From: Wenzhouxiangella sp. XN79A
GTDB taxonomy: Bacteria; Pseudomonadota; Gammaproteobacteria; Xanthomonadales; Wenzhouxiangellaceae
DNA length: 64,000 bases
Assembly: GCF_012272825.1 (NCBI RefSeq)
Contig: NZ_JAAWWS010000134.1
Span: forward strand, 121,486 to 185,485
Direction: 5' to 3'
The stretch's first letter is position 1. The number at the start of each line of letters is the position of its first letter. The notes under the pieces were generated by a model. The model was not told where the DNA came from, did not search any database, and saw only the letters and a list, made by a program, of their open reading frames with translations. Both the position numbers and the translations under genes were made by a program. Shown here in pieces: positions 51,386 through 60,144 of the stretch.

Positions 51386-52470
51386 AGGGCCAGGGCGTAG
51401 TACAGCGTGCCCGAGGCCAGGTCGTGGCGCTCGAAACGCAGCGGACCCGACAGCTCGATGCGCTGCTGCAGGCCGTTGGCACTGGAATCCAGTTCGAAGG
51501 TCAGGGTGCTGCCCGCCGCGCCGAGCAGGCGCACCGATTCCACGCCGGTCAGCCCGGCCAGGAAGCCGCGCACCTCGGCGTAGTGGATCGGCCGATCGAT
51601 GCCCGAGACGACCAGCCGTCGACGTTCCGCAACGTCCGGACGTACCGCGAAGCGCGCGGCCAGCGCAGCGGCGATCCGGGCGATGCCGAGCTCGACCACC
51701 TCCTCGGGCGTGGCGCCGGAGCGTGCGAAGCCGAACTCGAGATCACCGAGCCGCCAGACCCAGCGACCGGTCCAGTACCGGGGGCCCTGACGGAGGTCGA
51801 GCAGGATGACCCCATCGGCGCCGTAGCGCTCGCGCGCCGCGTCGGTCAGGCCGGCGAAGCCGCCGCGGATGTCCGAAGGCGTCACCTCGATCCGGTCGAA
51901 GGCATCCAGGATCGGACGGGTGATCGACAGGCCATAGCGGAACATGGCCTGGTCCAGGCTGTGGTTCAGCTGCGGGTCCGGCTCGAGGTACTGCGCCCCG
52001 CCCGGCCCTTCCTCGGCGATCCACAGCAGCATCTCCGGCCGCTCGCGCCCCCAGCGGGCCAGCCCGGCGTCGTCGAGCCGGCGATCGATCGCAATGGGGT
52101 CGAAATCCACCCGCAGGCGCCGCTCGAGACGGGCCGCGCGGTCGTCCATCGGCACTTCGACCTCGCGGTACTGACGGGCCAGCGACAGCGAAAGCGCCTC
52201 GGCCCGATCGATGCCCAGCTCGGCGACCAGATCGGCGCCGACCTGTCCGGTGACCCGGACCAGCACCTGGTTCAGCGCAGCCAGCAACGGCGGAAGCGGT
52301 TCGGCCCGGCCGTCGAGCGGATCGGCATCGGCCACCGGCAACGGCTCGGCCGGCACCTCACCGACGTACAGCGCCGCCTGACCGGACGACCGGGCCGCGG
52401 CCGGCCCGACCAGGGCCAGCGCGAGGAGGATCGTCGAGACGATCGGAAAGACGAACCGCGGCGCATGCAT
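51382..52470 (-). CDS. DUF2066 exported protein
   Basis: A 362-aa protein with a signal peptide ([26 protein letters not shown]). The DUF2066 pattern is seen in '[10 protein letters not shown]', '[15 protein letters not shown]', '[54 protein letters not shown]', a family habitually placed beside purM in gammaproteobacteria. Its function is unknown; it is probably periplasmic. It is divergent from purM, with TGTGC-TATCGT on the minus strand (52481-52486) as a likely extended -10. Confidence 0.85.
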   Translation of the reverse strand: MHAPRFVFPIVSTILLALALVGPAAARSSGQAALYVGEVPAEPLPVADADPLDGRAEPLPPLLAALNQVLVRVTGQVGADLVAELGIDRAEALSLSLARQYREVEVPMDDRAARLERRLRVDFDPIAIDRRLDDAGLARWGRERPEMLLWIAEEGPGGAQYLEPDPQLNHSLDQAMFRYGLSITRPILDAFDRIEVTPSDIRGGFAGLTDAARERYGADGVILLDLRQGPRYWTGRWVWRLGDLEFGFARSGATPEEVVELGIARIAAALAARFAVRPDVAERRRLVVSGIDRPIHYAEVRGFLAGLTGVESVRLLGAAGSTLTFELDSSANGLQQRIELSGPLRFERHDLASGTLYYALAL

Positions 52471-52587
52471 GATTCGCGGAACGATAGCACAGCGTCGGGC
52501 CTGCAACCGTGCCTCGGACACCCGGCTCGAAGCACGATAGGGCACAATGCGGCGCATCCGCCCACGCACTCGCACGAGGGAAGCCCG

Positions 52588-53643
52588 ATGGCCTCGAAGC
52601 CGCCCGACAACGACCCGCACAACGAGCGCCTGAGCTACCGCGACGCCGGCGTGGACATCGATGCAGGCAACGCGCTGGTCGACCGGATCAAACCGCTGGT
52701 CAAGGCCACCAGCCGGCCGGAAGTGCTCGGCGGTCTCGGCGGCTTCGGGGGCCTGTTCGCGCTGGGCCGGACCTACCGCGACCCGGTGCTGGTGTCCGGC
52801 ACCGACGGGGTCGGCACCAAGCTGCTGCTGGCCCGCGCGCTGGGCCGGCACGACACCATCGGCATCGACCTGGTCGCGATGTGCGTCAACGACATCCTGG
52901 TCACCGGCGCCGAACCGCTGTTCTTTCTCGACTACTTTGCCTGCGGCACGCTCGAGGTCGACAGCGCGGCCGAGGTCGTGGCGGGAATTGCCGAAGGCTG
53001 CCGCCAGGCCGGCTGCGCGCTGATCGGCGGAGAAACCGCCGAGATGCCCGGCATGTACGGCCCCGGCGACTACGACCTGGCCGGCTTCACGGTCGGCGCC
53101 GTCGAGCGCGACCGGCTGATCGACGGCTCGACGATCCGCGCCGGCGACGCGCTGATCGGCCTGCCGAGCTCCGGCCCGCACTCCAACGGCTACTCGCTGA
53201 TCCGCAAGGTGCTCGACCGGGCCGGTGGCGTCGAGGCCGAGCGCGAACGCGCCGAGGCGCTGCTGGCGCCGACCCGGATCTACGTCGAAGCCGTGCGACC
53301 GCTGCTCGATGAATTCCCGATCCGCGGCATGGCCCACATCACCGGCGGCGGGCTGACCGAGAACATCGTGCGCGTCATGCCGGCCGACCTGGGCATCGAA
53401 CTCGATACCGGCGCCTGGACGCCGCCGGCGCTGTTCGGCTGGCTGGCCGAGGTCGGCCGCATCGAGGCCGCCGAGATGCGGCGTACCTTCAACATGGGCG
53501 TCGGCTTCGTGCTGATCGTCCAGGCCGATGCCGCCGACGCCGTCGTGACCGCGCTCGCGCAGGCCGGTGAGCCTTCGCTGGGCGTGATCGGACGGGTCGT
53601 CGACGACGCCGGCGCCGAACGCGTGCGCTACCTCGACGCCTGA
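52588..53643 (+). CDS. purM: Phosphoribosylformylglycinamidine cyclo-ligase
   Basis: AIR synthetase, 351 aa, of purine synthesis. Motifs: '[25 protein letters not shown]', '[55 protein letters not shown]', '[26 protein letters not shown]', '[21 protein letters not shown]' and '[11 protein letters not shown]'. GAGGGAAG lies before ATG 52588. It is co-transcribed with purN. Confidence 0.97.
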   Translation: MASKPPDNDPHNERLSYRDAGVDIDAGNALVDRIKPLVKATSRPEVLGGLGGFGGLFALGRTYRDPVLVSGTDGVGTKLLLARALGRHDTIGIDLVAMCVNDILVTGAEPLFFLDYFACGTLEVDSAAEVVAGIAEGCRQAGCALIGGETAEMPGMYGPGDYDLAGFTVGAVERDRLIDGSTIRAGDALIGLPSSGPHSNGYSLIRKVLDRAGGVEAERERAEALLAPTRIYVEAVRPLLDEFPIRGMAHITGGGLTENIVRVMPADLGIELDTGAWTPPALFGWLAEVGRIEAAEMRRTFNMGVGFVLIVQADAADAVVTALAQAGEPSLGVIGRVVDDAGAERVRYLDA

Positions 53644-53649
53644 CGCCTC

Positions 53650-54342
53650 GTGCGCCGCTGCAACCGCCTGGTCATCCTGCTGTCCGGCCGCGGCAGCAAC
53701 GCACTGAACATCCTCGATGCAATCGAGGCCGGCCGCGTACCGATGACGCTGGTCGGCGCCATTGCCGACCGCCCCGCCGAGGGCCTGGACCGGCTGGCCG
53801 AACGCGGCATCGACACCGTCGAGATCCCGCGCCCGGCCTTTCCGGACCGGGCCGCCTTCGAGCAGGCGCTGGACGAGGCGCTGACCGGCTTCGAGCCCGA
53901 CCTGGTCGCACTGGCCGGCTTCATGCGCGTGCTGTCCAACGGCTTCGTCGAGCGCCACGCCGGGCAGATGATCAACATCCACCCCTCGCTGCTGCCGGCC
54001 TACCGCGGCCTGGACACCCATGCCCGCGCACTGGCCGACCGGGTGACCGAGCACGGCGCCAGCGTCCACTGGGTGACCCCGGAACTCGACGGCGGCCCGG
54101 TCATCGCCCAGGCGCGGGTGCCGGTTGCACCCGGCGACGACGTGGACGCGCTGACCGCCCGCGTGCTCGAACAGGAGCACCGGCTCTATCCCGCCGTTCT
54201 GGCACTTCTTGGCCGCGGCGCGGTCGGACCTTCCGATGATGCAACTTCGACCCCTCCGCTGGTGCTGGATCGCGACCTGGACGCTGACGGTCGCCGGCGC
54301 GACCCTGGCCGCGCTGCTCCCGCTCCGCGCTCCGGCGGCTGA
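53650..54342 (+). CDS. purN: Phosphoribosylglycinamide formyltransferase
   Basis: PurN, 230 aa, the formyl-tetrahydrofolate-dependent GAR transformylase. Motifs: 'LVILLSGRGSNALNILDAIEAG', 'LVALAGFMRVLSNGFVERHAGQMINIHPSLLPAYRGLDTHARALAD' (catalytic Asn and His in INIHPSLLP) and 'HWVTPELDGGPVIAQARVPV' (catalytic Asp). Start GTG 53650, 6 nt after purM. The last ~40 residues (after 'VLALLGRG') have no family character and overlap the next gene by 107 nt in another frame, so the tail may be a recent stop-codon loss. Confidence 0.95.
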   Translation: MRRCNRLVILLSGRGSNALNILDAIEAGRVPMTLVGAIADRPAEGLDRLAERGIDTVEIPRPAFPDRAAFEQALDEALTGFEPDLVALAGFMRVLSNGFVERHAGQMINIHPSLLPAYRGLDTHARALADRVTEHGASVHWVTPELDGGPVIAQARVPVAPGDDVDALTARVLEQEHRLYPAVLALLGRGAVGPSDDATSTPPLVLDRDLDADGRRRDPGRAAPAPRSGG

Positions 54343-55078
54343 ATCCGGCGCCGACGCCGCGCCGTTTCGCGAGCACAGCGCGGTGTACCGCGTGACCCGC
54401 AACGGCAAGGAACTCGGGCGGATGAACGCCGAGCTGTCGCAGCGCGAAGATGGATTGTGGTACTACCGCGTCGACTCCGAGGCCACCGCTTTCCTGGTCC
54501 GGATGCTCGGCGTGTCGACCTTCGAATCCGGCTGGTTCGACTGGCGCGACGGGCAGATCGTGCCGCTGACCTACCACCACGTCTCGCGCCGTCCCGGCAA
54601 GGACCGATTCTGGCAGCACCGCTATGACTGGGGCGGTCTGCACACCGACACCCTCACCCACGACGGCGAGACGCGCGTACCGCTGGCCCGGGGCGCGCTC
54701 GACCCGCTGACGCTGCGGCTGGCCGTGGCCAGCGCGCTGCCCGAGGCCGCCGAGCGGGACGCCGGGCTCGACGTCCTGGTCGTCGAGCGCGACGAGCTGG
54801 AAACCCAGCAGATCCGCTTCCTCCGCCGTACCACGATCGAGCTGGCCGGACGCTGCTTCGACACCGCCGTGATCGAACGTTTCCGCAAGCCCGGCTCGTC
54901 GCGCAACTACCTGGCCTGGCACGCTGCCGAACTGGACTGGATTCCCGTTCGCACCGTTCACCACGAGGACGACGACCGGCTGGTCATCGAGCTGATCGAG
55001 TACTCGCCCAGCGATCGGCTGCCGCCGCCGGGCGGCGACTGCCCACGCCCCGTGGACAGTTCCGGGAAGCTTCCCTAG
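54236..55078 (+). CDS. DUF3108 exported protein
   Basis: A 280-aa protein. The signal peptide is 'LRWCWIATWTLTVAGATLAALLPLRAPAAES'. The body matches DUF3108: 'AVYRVTRNGKELGRMNAELSQREDGLWYYRVDSEATAFLVRMLGVSTFESGWFDWRDGQIVPLTYHHVSRRPGKDRFWQHRYDW' and 'IERFRKPGSSRNYLAWHAAELDWIPVRTVHHEDDDRLVIELIEYS'. It follows purMN in many gammaproteobacteria. Function unknown, probably periplasmic. Starts at 54236 or 54239 lie inside purN; the resulting 107-nt overlap is unusually long. Confidence 0.85.
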   Translation: MMQLRPLRWCWIATWTLTVAGATLAALLPLRAPAAESGADAAPFREHSAVYRVTRNGKELGRMNAELSQREDGLWYYRVDSEATAFLVRMLGVSTFESGWFDWRDGQIVPLTYHHVSRRPGKDRFWQHRYDWGGLHTDTLTHDGETRVPLARGALDPLTLRLAVASALPEAAERDAGLDVLVVERDELETQQIRFLRRTTIELAGRCFDTAVIERFRKPGSSRNYLAWHAAELDWIPVRTVHHEDDDRLVIELIEYSPSDRLPPPGGDCPRPVDSSGKLP

Positions 55079-55166
55079 TCGTCGGCCATGCGGCAAATCA
55101 GGTGACACGCAGCCGTCGCGCCGGCACAGTGGCTCTGGCGTTACCTGATTTGTCGCATGGCCCACC
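55079..55166. repeat. Inverted repeat (family C)
   Basis: GGCCATGCGGCAAATCAGGT (55084-55103) and ACCTGATTTGTCGCATGGCC (55143-55162) are reverse complements with one mismatch, around a 39-nt GC-rich centre. It starts 5 bp after the DUF3108 stop and ends beside the family B element. It may be a terminator-like hairpin or a third small element family; no second copy is seen in the window. Confidence 0.65.
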
Positions 55167-55433
55167 AGCGTACCCCGCCATTCATTGTGTGACGTATGGC
55201 GTGCGCCTGAATCGACAGGGCAAGGCGCGGCCCGCAGTGAATGGCCAGCCCTCTGCGAGGGACGCAATGCCGCACTGTCGGTTCGGGCGCGCTCCTTGAA
55301 GGGCGAGCCGGAGCGCCTTCATCCGCGGCGTGCTTTCTCCTGGAAAGGACGCTGCCATTCCCTGCCAGACCGGCCTTGCAGCCAAACGCTCTCCGACTCG
55401 CTATACGTTACGCAATGAATGGCGGGGTGCACT
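55167..55433. mobile_element. Family B MITE-like element, copy 2 (267 bp)
   Basis: The ends are imperfect inverted repeats of about 28 bp: AGCGTACCCCGCCATTCATT on the left, and on the right AATGAATGGCGGGGTGCACT. The right 110 bp is the reverse complement of the 5886 element with few changes; a central block of about 100 bp (55205-55305) is unique to this copy. No gene. It lies directly upstream of the M48 protease gene. Confidence 0.75.
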
Positions 55434-55438
55434 AGACT
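55433..55438 (+). promoter_or_regulatory. -10-like TAGACT at element B edge, upstream of M48 gene
   Basis: TAGACT starts on the last base of element B and lies 30 nt before the ATG at 55468, a normal promoter distance. Confidence 0.4.
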
Positions 55439-55467
55439 GGGACCACGCCTCGCGTCCCGGAGCTGCC

Positions 55468-56778
55468 ATGAACCACCCGCCCCCGACCCGCTCGCTGCAC
55501 CGTTTCCTTCCCCTGCTGCTGGCCGCCCTGCTGCTGGCCGGCGGCTGCGCGGTCAACCCGGTGACCGGCGAGCGCGAGCTCAGCGTGGTCGGCGAACAAT
55601 GGGAACTGGACGTCGGCGCCCGGCAGTACGCCCCGCTGCGCCAGGCCCAGGGCGGCGACTTCGTGCTGGACCCGGGCCTGGTCGATTACGTGCAGGGCGT
55701 CGGCCAACGGCTGGCCGCGCACGCCGAGCGCGACCTGCCCTACGAGTTCGAAGTCATCAACGAATCGGTGCCCAATGCCTGGGCGCTGCCCGGCGGCAAG
55801 ATCGCGATCAACCGCGGCCTGCTGGCCGAAATGGACTCCGAGTCCGAACTGGCCGCCGTGCTCGGCCATGAAATCATCCACGCCGCGGCCCGCCATGGCG
55901 CCCAGGGGCAGACACGCAACCTGCTGCTGCAGGGCGCCGTGCTGGCCGGCGGCATCGCCGTCGGCGCCGCCGCCGACGACGACCGCTACACCCAGGTCGC
56001 CCTGCTCGGCGGCATGGTCGGCGCCCAACTGATCAACCAACGCTACTCGCGCGACGCCGAGCGCGAGGCCGACCTGTACGGCATGCGGATGATGAAGCGC
56101 GCCGGCTACAACCCGGTCGGCGCCGTGGAACTGCAGGAAACCTTCGTGCGCCTGTCCGAGGGCCGCCAGAGCAGCGCCTTCGACGCCTGGTTCGCTTCCC
56201 ACCCGCCCAGCCGCGAGCGGGTCGAGAACAACCGCGAACTGCTGGCCGAACTCGGTGCCAGCGGCGAGGTCGGTCGCGAGCGCTACCAACGCGCCACCGC
56301 CCGCCTGCGCGCCGCCCAGCCCGCCTACGACGCCTACGACGAAGGCCGCAAGGCGCTGGAAAACGAAGAGCCGGCCCTGGCCCTTCAGAAGGCCGCAGAC
56401 GCCATTCGCATCGAGCCCGCCGAAGCCCTGTTTCACGGCCTGAAGGGCGACGCCCACGCCGCCCGCGGCGACTACGCCCAGGCCGAACGCGCCTTCAGCG
56501 ACGCCCTGGCCCGCAATGAAGGCTGGTTCTATCACCACCTGCGCCGCGGCATGGCCCGCAACGAACTCGAGCGCTACGACGCCGCCCGCGGCGACCTGGC
56601 CGCCGCCAACCAGCGCATGCCCACCGCCATCGGCCACTACCTGCTCGGCACCATCGAGCAGCGCGCCGGCAACCGAACCGCGGCGATCGAGAACTATCGC
56701 GTGGCTGCCCGATCGGACACGCCGGTGGGACAGCAGGCCAGGCAGCGGCTGGATGCGATGGGGATTACCGGCGGCTGA
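55468..56778 (+). CDS. M48 metalloprotease lipoprotein with TPR region (BepA/LoiP-like)
   Basis: A 436-aa periplasmic lipoprotein. The lipobox is LLLAGGC (Cys27), then 'AVNPVTGERELSVVGEQWELDVGARQYAPL', typical of the family. The zinc-protease motif HEIIH is at 134-138 ('VLGHEIIHAAARH') with the third ligand Glu in 'RDAEREADLYGMRMM' (about 200). Residues about 310-425 form TPR-like helical repeats ('EGRKALENEEPALALQKAADAIRIEPAEALFHGLKGDAHAARGDYAQAERAFSDAL'). Such proteins act in outer-membrane protein quality control. ATG 55468 is just beyond element B. Confidence 0.92.
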   Translation: MNHPPPTRSLHRFLPLLLAALLLAGGCAVNPVTGERELSVVGEQWELDVGARQYAPLRQAQGGDFVLDPGLVDYVQGVGQRLAAHAERDLPYEFEVINESVPNAWALPGGKIAINRGLLAEMDSESELAAVLGHEIIHAAARHGAQGQTRNLLLQGAVLAGGIAVGAAADDDRYTQVALLGGMVGAQLINQRYSRDAEREADLYGMRMMKRAGYNPVGAVELQETFVRLSEGRQSSAFDAWFASHPPSRERVENNRELLAELGASGEVGRERYQRATARLRAAQPAYDAYDEGRKALENEEPALALQKAADAIRIEPAEALFHGLKGDAHAARGDYAQAERAFSDALARNEGWFYHHLRRGMARNELERYDAARGDLAAANQRMPTAIGHYLLGTIEQRAGNRTAAIENYRVAARSDTPVGQQARQRLDAMGITGG

Positions 56779-56850
56779 AGGATCGCGAAGTAGCGAGACT
56801 CGGCGCGATCGACCGTCGAGACACTGGATCAGGACTCTCAGGAGAACGAC

Positions 56851-57213
56851 ATGACCGAGTGGAAGTCCGGCACCGGGGCAATATCGAATCTCGACTTGAA
56901 GACGATGCCTCTGAGCGATCTCCAGCGATTCCGCAGCAAGCGCTGGCGCGAACGGGACGGCGACCTGAAGGAACGCGTCGAAGCCGAACTGAAGCGACGC
57001 GACCCGCGAAACGACTGGCAGTGCCGCCGCTGCGAGCACAGGATCTTCCACGAAAAGCAGATCCGCGCCTCCGGCAGCGCCGCATGGGCATGGCTGGGCG
57101 TGGAAACGGAGAAGTTCCATGCCGTTGTCTGTAACTACTGCGGACACACGGAGTTCTACAGTGTGCTGATGGACAACAGCTCGAAGGCGATCGACTTCCT
57201 GATCGGGACCTGA
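56851..57213 (+). CDS. Small zinc-ribbon protein
   Basis: 120 aa. A basic helical N-terminus ('SDLQRFRSKRWRERDGDLKERVEAELKRRD') precedes a zinc ribbon with CRRC (about 57-60) and CNYC (about 93-96), ending 'CNYCGHTEFYSVLMDNSSKAIDFLIGT'. The CxxCGxTEFY ending resembles the DUF2082/zinc-ribbon nucleic-acid-binding family. AGGAGAACGAC precedes the ATG. The role is unknown. Base composition is still like the core genome; the AT-richer island begins after it. Confidence 0.8.
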   Translation: MTEWKSGTGAISNLDLKTMPLSDLQRFRSKRWRERDGDLKERVEAELKRRDPRNDWQCRRCEHRIFHEKQIRASGSAAWAWLGVETEKFHAVVCNYCGHTEFYSVLMDNSSKAIDFLIGT

Positions 57214-57274
57214 GCGACGATTCAGGACGTCGGGAAGCAGACCGGTCGGTTCTATACCGCTCCTGGACGCCCCC

Positions 57275-57890
57275 ATGACGATCGACTACACAATCCTCCT
57301 GAATCACCATACTGCGCGCTTTTGCTCGATCAAGGCTTCCCGGAGGGCTGCACCCGTCAGTTTGTTGCAGGTGGACCACCTGGCATCAGCCACATAGAGA
57401 ATCCTTGGCAAATCGAACACCTGAGCTCGCATGCAATGAACAGCAGTGTTCTGCGGTTTTTCTTCGACATGAGCCTTGTCGGCCTTCGAAATTGCTACAG
57501 CGATGGCTCCAATGACCCCGCACTCTGCGAGATGCAGTATAGAGCGACGATCAGAAACACCTGCAACATCTATGCACACCCGACAAATACAGCAAGAAAT
57601 GACATGACAGATCGCGAACTCTGCATTCTCGGAGCCGACAATATCGATCTACGCATGGCGACCATACCCTCTGCTAGGATGCCTTCATTCTGGTACAGGT
57701 ATTTTGAGGATAATCAGCTAGCATCATCAGGGCCTTTTATGTTGCCGTGGACCTCGTGGGGCCGTTCATTCCACTCGATCAATACAACGAGCTGCTTGTC
57801 GATGCACGCAGATACGCCAATTGCGTGACCGTTCTTAGCGCTTGGGACGCGCAAGGCTGCGGAGCTCAAACTCCATCTTGACCGGAAAGC
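57275..57890 (+). pseudogene. Probable decayed coding region
   Basis: Three overlapping plus-strand frames each carry protein-like segments: 57275-57397 (MTIDYTILLNHHTARFCSIK), 57322-57828 (e.g. MNSSVLRFFFDMSLVGLRNC, then MPSFWYRYFEDNQ) and 57714-57890 (AFYVAVDLVGPFIPLDQYNE, then LLVDARRYANCVTVLSAWDA). The last two are out of frame with each other near 57711, suggesting a frameshifted gene. A 91-aa minus-strand frame (57304-57579) is an alternative that also looks plausible. No family was recognised. The DNA is AT-richer than the core. Confidence 0.35.
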
Positions 57891-57911
57891 TATACAGACG
57901 AGGATATTCGA

Positions 57912-58736
57912 ATGCGCCTGAAGAATATTATTTTCTGCGCTGGCCTTATTGCCGTCGCCGGCCTTGCCTTCCTTGCCCCATGGAAATCTGATATCCATGA
58001 GAAGCATGCTCCAATTGCCGGCAAAGGAGACAAGGGACCTGAGAAACGAGTTGAATCTGCAACTTTTCCGGTAACGTCGGTGGTAACCGATTTGAGTACA
58101 GAAAAGTCGCACCCTGCCGAAACTCAGTCGGAAGGTCATGTATTTGCTGTATTCGGAATTCCAGTCGGCAATTCAGATCATGTTGATGAATATCTTGACT
58201 TCGAAGCGAGGGCTGATTTTGACGGTGATGCTGCACTATCAGCATTCCGAGTTCTGGATGGGTGCAATCAGATTCCCCCGGCTGACGCAACAACGTCGGA
58301 TATTGAAGCCGCTACTGGCGTTGCAGAGGCACGCGAAGCCTGCCAGGAAATTCTGGATTCAGCCAATCTGGCCAGGCATGAATTGATCGATCGCGCTGCA
58401 GATCTGAACCAGCCCGAAGCGATACTACTCAGGCCCTCTTTCCCTCCTCCGTTTTCAAGCTATGGCCGAGGACAAGCAGGTGAGATGTTCGCGAAATGGC
58501 AAGACAGGACCGTAGATCAGCTAGAGGAGCTTTCGAACGTCGGGAATATCGATGCCAAACTGAGGTTGGCGAAGATTTCTGCTGGAGAGTTTCCAGCCTA
58601 CACGGATCAAGGCTTGGCGTACTTGTACGTAGAAGAGGTTTTGCGATCTTCCAACCTGACTCCATTTCAAGAAGCTGCAGCGGCGAGCCTGAGAGCTCGA
58701 CTTCCCAAGCCAGCAGTTGACGAACGAAGACCTTAG
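57912..58736 (+). CDS. Exported or membrane-anchored protein of unknown function
   Basis: 274 aa. An N-terminal hydrophobic segment 'IIFCAGLIAVAGLAFLAPW' is a signal or anchor. A charged linker follows, then two helical parts: 'CNQIPPADATTSDIEAATGVAEAREACQEILDSANLARHELIDRAADLNQPEAIL', with two Cys, and 'LSNVGNIDAKLRLAKISAGEFPAYTDQGLAYLYVEEVLRSSNLTPFQEAAAASLRARL', which looks like a Sel1/TPR-type repeat. No named family. Codon use and AT content differ from the core genes, suggesting acquisition. It could be an immunity or accessory envelope protein; this is a guess. Confidence 0.7.
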   Translation: MRLKNIIFCAGLIAVAGLAFLAPWKSDIHEKHAPIAGKGDKGPEKRVESATFPVTSVVTDLSTEKSHPAETQSEGHVFAVFGIPVGNSDHVDEYLDFEARADFDGDAALSAFRVLDGCNQIPPADATTSDIEAATGVAEAREACQEILDSANLARHELIDRAADLNQPEAILLRPSFPPPFSSYGRGQAGEMFAKWQDRTVDQLEELSNVGNIDAKLRLAKISAGEFPAYTDQGLAYLYVEEVLRSSNLTPFQEAAAASLRARLPKPAVDERRP

Positions 58737-58817
58737 TCGCGCTTCAACGCTTCAACAGGAACTGCCGAGAGAATCCGGTGCTACTCCGCATCTGAACGCG
58801 CGCAAGAGTCAACGAGG

Positions 58818-59143
58818 CGAAACACCCCATACAACTCCGAAATTCCCAGCGCCACCATGTCGTGCTTCTGCAGCTCCGGCGTGTACTCGACTACCGGGTC
58901 CGTGCGCAGGGCGAAGCGCCACGGCTCGAAGCCCCCCTCGCAGTTCCTGTTCGAAGTCGGGCAGTTTGATCGGGTTCAGTTCCGTGTACCACTGTCAGTA
59001 CTGTTCGGGCGGCGATGTTTCGCCGGCGCGGTCCATGTAGCGCGGGGCGCCGGCGAGGACGCGTTGCTTCAGTTCCTCGCGGTCCATTTTCAGGTGGATC
59101 CACGGGTCGTCGAAGAACTCGCCGCAGTGGTTGCCGGCGGAAC
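58818..59143 (-). pseudogene. Decayed partial copy of methyltransferase 3' end
   Basis: About 326 bp closely match the complement-strand 3' part of the methyltransferase gene at 60677-61003 (the segment for its last ~110 residues, e.g. the 'FFDDPWIHLK', 'RYMDRAGE', 'LNPIKLPDFE' and 'RFALRTDPVVEYTPEL' regions). Substitutions, small indels and in-frame stops break it, and the 5' two-thirds are missing. The match ends abruptly at both sides. It points to a duplication that flanks the accessory genes at 59407 and 60145. Confidence 0.85.
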
Positions 59144-59406
59144 CACTGCCCCGGAAAGGGCAGGCTGAACGCTCTCTTGAAACTCGAGGCGCGCACTTGG
59201 CTTCGGCAACTAGCTGCTGCTCATATCATCCTCGCTCTTGCTTCATTCTCTTCTTGAGTTGAGGGAAAACGCAAAGAATCAAACACACCGACGTAGGAAA
59301 TCTCCTACATGAAATCAAGAAATCTCCTAATTCGAGCATCAGGCTTGGAGCCCTACAATGATCGTGTCCAACATGGACACTTCATCCAATCAGTAGGGAG
59401 AATCCA
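59144..59406. promoter_or_regulatory. AT-rich regulatory region upstream of secreted protein gene
   Basis: GAAATCTCCTA occurs twice as a direct repeat (59297-59307, 59319-59329), exactly 22 bp apart, the first also within the palindrome GTAGGA-aatc-TCCTAC. TTCGAG (59331-59336) and TACAAT (59354-59359) with 17 bp between form a promoter. GTGTCCA-aca-TGGACAC (59364-59380) is a perfect palindrome over the likely start of transcription. AGGGAG is the ribosome-binding site for 59407. The arrangement suggests an activator at the direct repeats and a repressor at the palindrome. Confidence 0.55.
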
Positions 59407-60066
59407 ATGAAACTCAAGATCAGCTCAGCTCTTGTTGCATTTGCGCTAAGCGCGGGTGCGTCAGCAGGCGAAATCACCCTAACGTCGTTCAATACTCATA
59501 TCGATTATGCCAATCATGAGATCTACACCGATTGGGTTTTGACTCGCCCGGACGGGAGTAGTGAGATACTGTCTGGAGCTGTGGGTGAGGACCTGTTCTG
59601 GTTTTCAGGATCCAGCAATGTTCCACCGACCGACCATCTTGACCTGGAAGTCAATGCATCACCCCTGGGCGGTGGTGGCGGCGGCGGGGTTACGATCCCG
59701 AATCATGACGTCAGCCCCTTTGCCGCAGCAGCCAGCACTTCTACCGACGAACAAGTTCAAGTGCTGCCTGCCTTATTGATCTGGCTGGGGACAAATGCGA
59801 TTTCAGGCGTAACTTGCGGAGCCGGCTGGATGATGGCCCGGCGTGTACTGATATCTGACTGCGAACGTCAAGGTCACGGATTCTCCAGCATTTCGGTGGG
59901 AGCCTGCGGAGTCGGGCCGGGCAGCACTATCGAATGCGATATCGAAGAAGACACCGGTGAAAACGCAGCTCTCATTTCCTGGAACAATTTCGCTCAGCAC
60001 AATCTCCCATGGACATTTCAGATCCAGAACCATGTTCTGGATCTCAGCATTCCTTCGGGGTATTGA
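59407..60066 (+). CDS. Secreted protein of unknown function
   Basis: 219 aa with a cleavable signal peptide (MKLKISSALVAFALSAGASAG). The N-terminal half looks beta-rich ('EITLTSFNTHIDYANHEIYTDWVLTRPDGSSEIL'), followed by a glycine run (about 88-94), a hydrophobic stretch 'VLPALLIWLGTNAISGVTCGAGWMMARRVLI', and a Cys-containing part with three further Cys ('ISDCERQGH', 'VGACGVGPGS', 'TIECDIEED'). No family recognised. A signal peptide, a Gly hinge and a hydrophobic centre would fit a small secreted effector or bacteriocin-like protein, but nothing proves it. The promoter is elaborate. Confidence 0.7.
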   Translation: MKLKISSALVAFALSAGASAGEITLTSFNTHIDYANHEIYTDWVLTRPDGSSEILSGAVGEDLFWFSGSSNVPPTDHLDLEVNASPLGGGGGGGVTIPNHDVSPFAAAASTSTDEQVQVLPALLIWLGTNAISGVTCGAGWMMARRVLISDCERQGHGFSSISVGACGVGPGSTIECDIEEDTGENAALISWNNFAQHNLPWTFQIQNHVLDLSIPSGY

Positions 60067-60144
60067 ATCGGCAGCGCCCGGCAAATTATCATCACGTCGG
60101 GCGCTATTCACTTACGCTCGCCAGGGATCGGAAGAGAGCGATAA

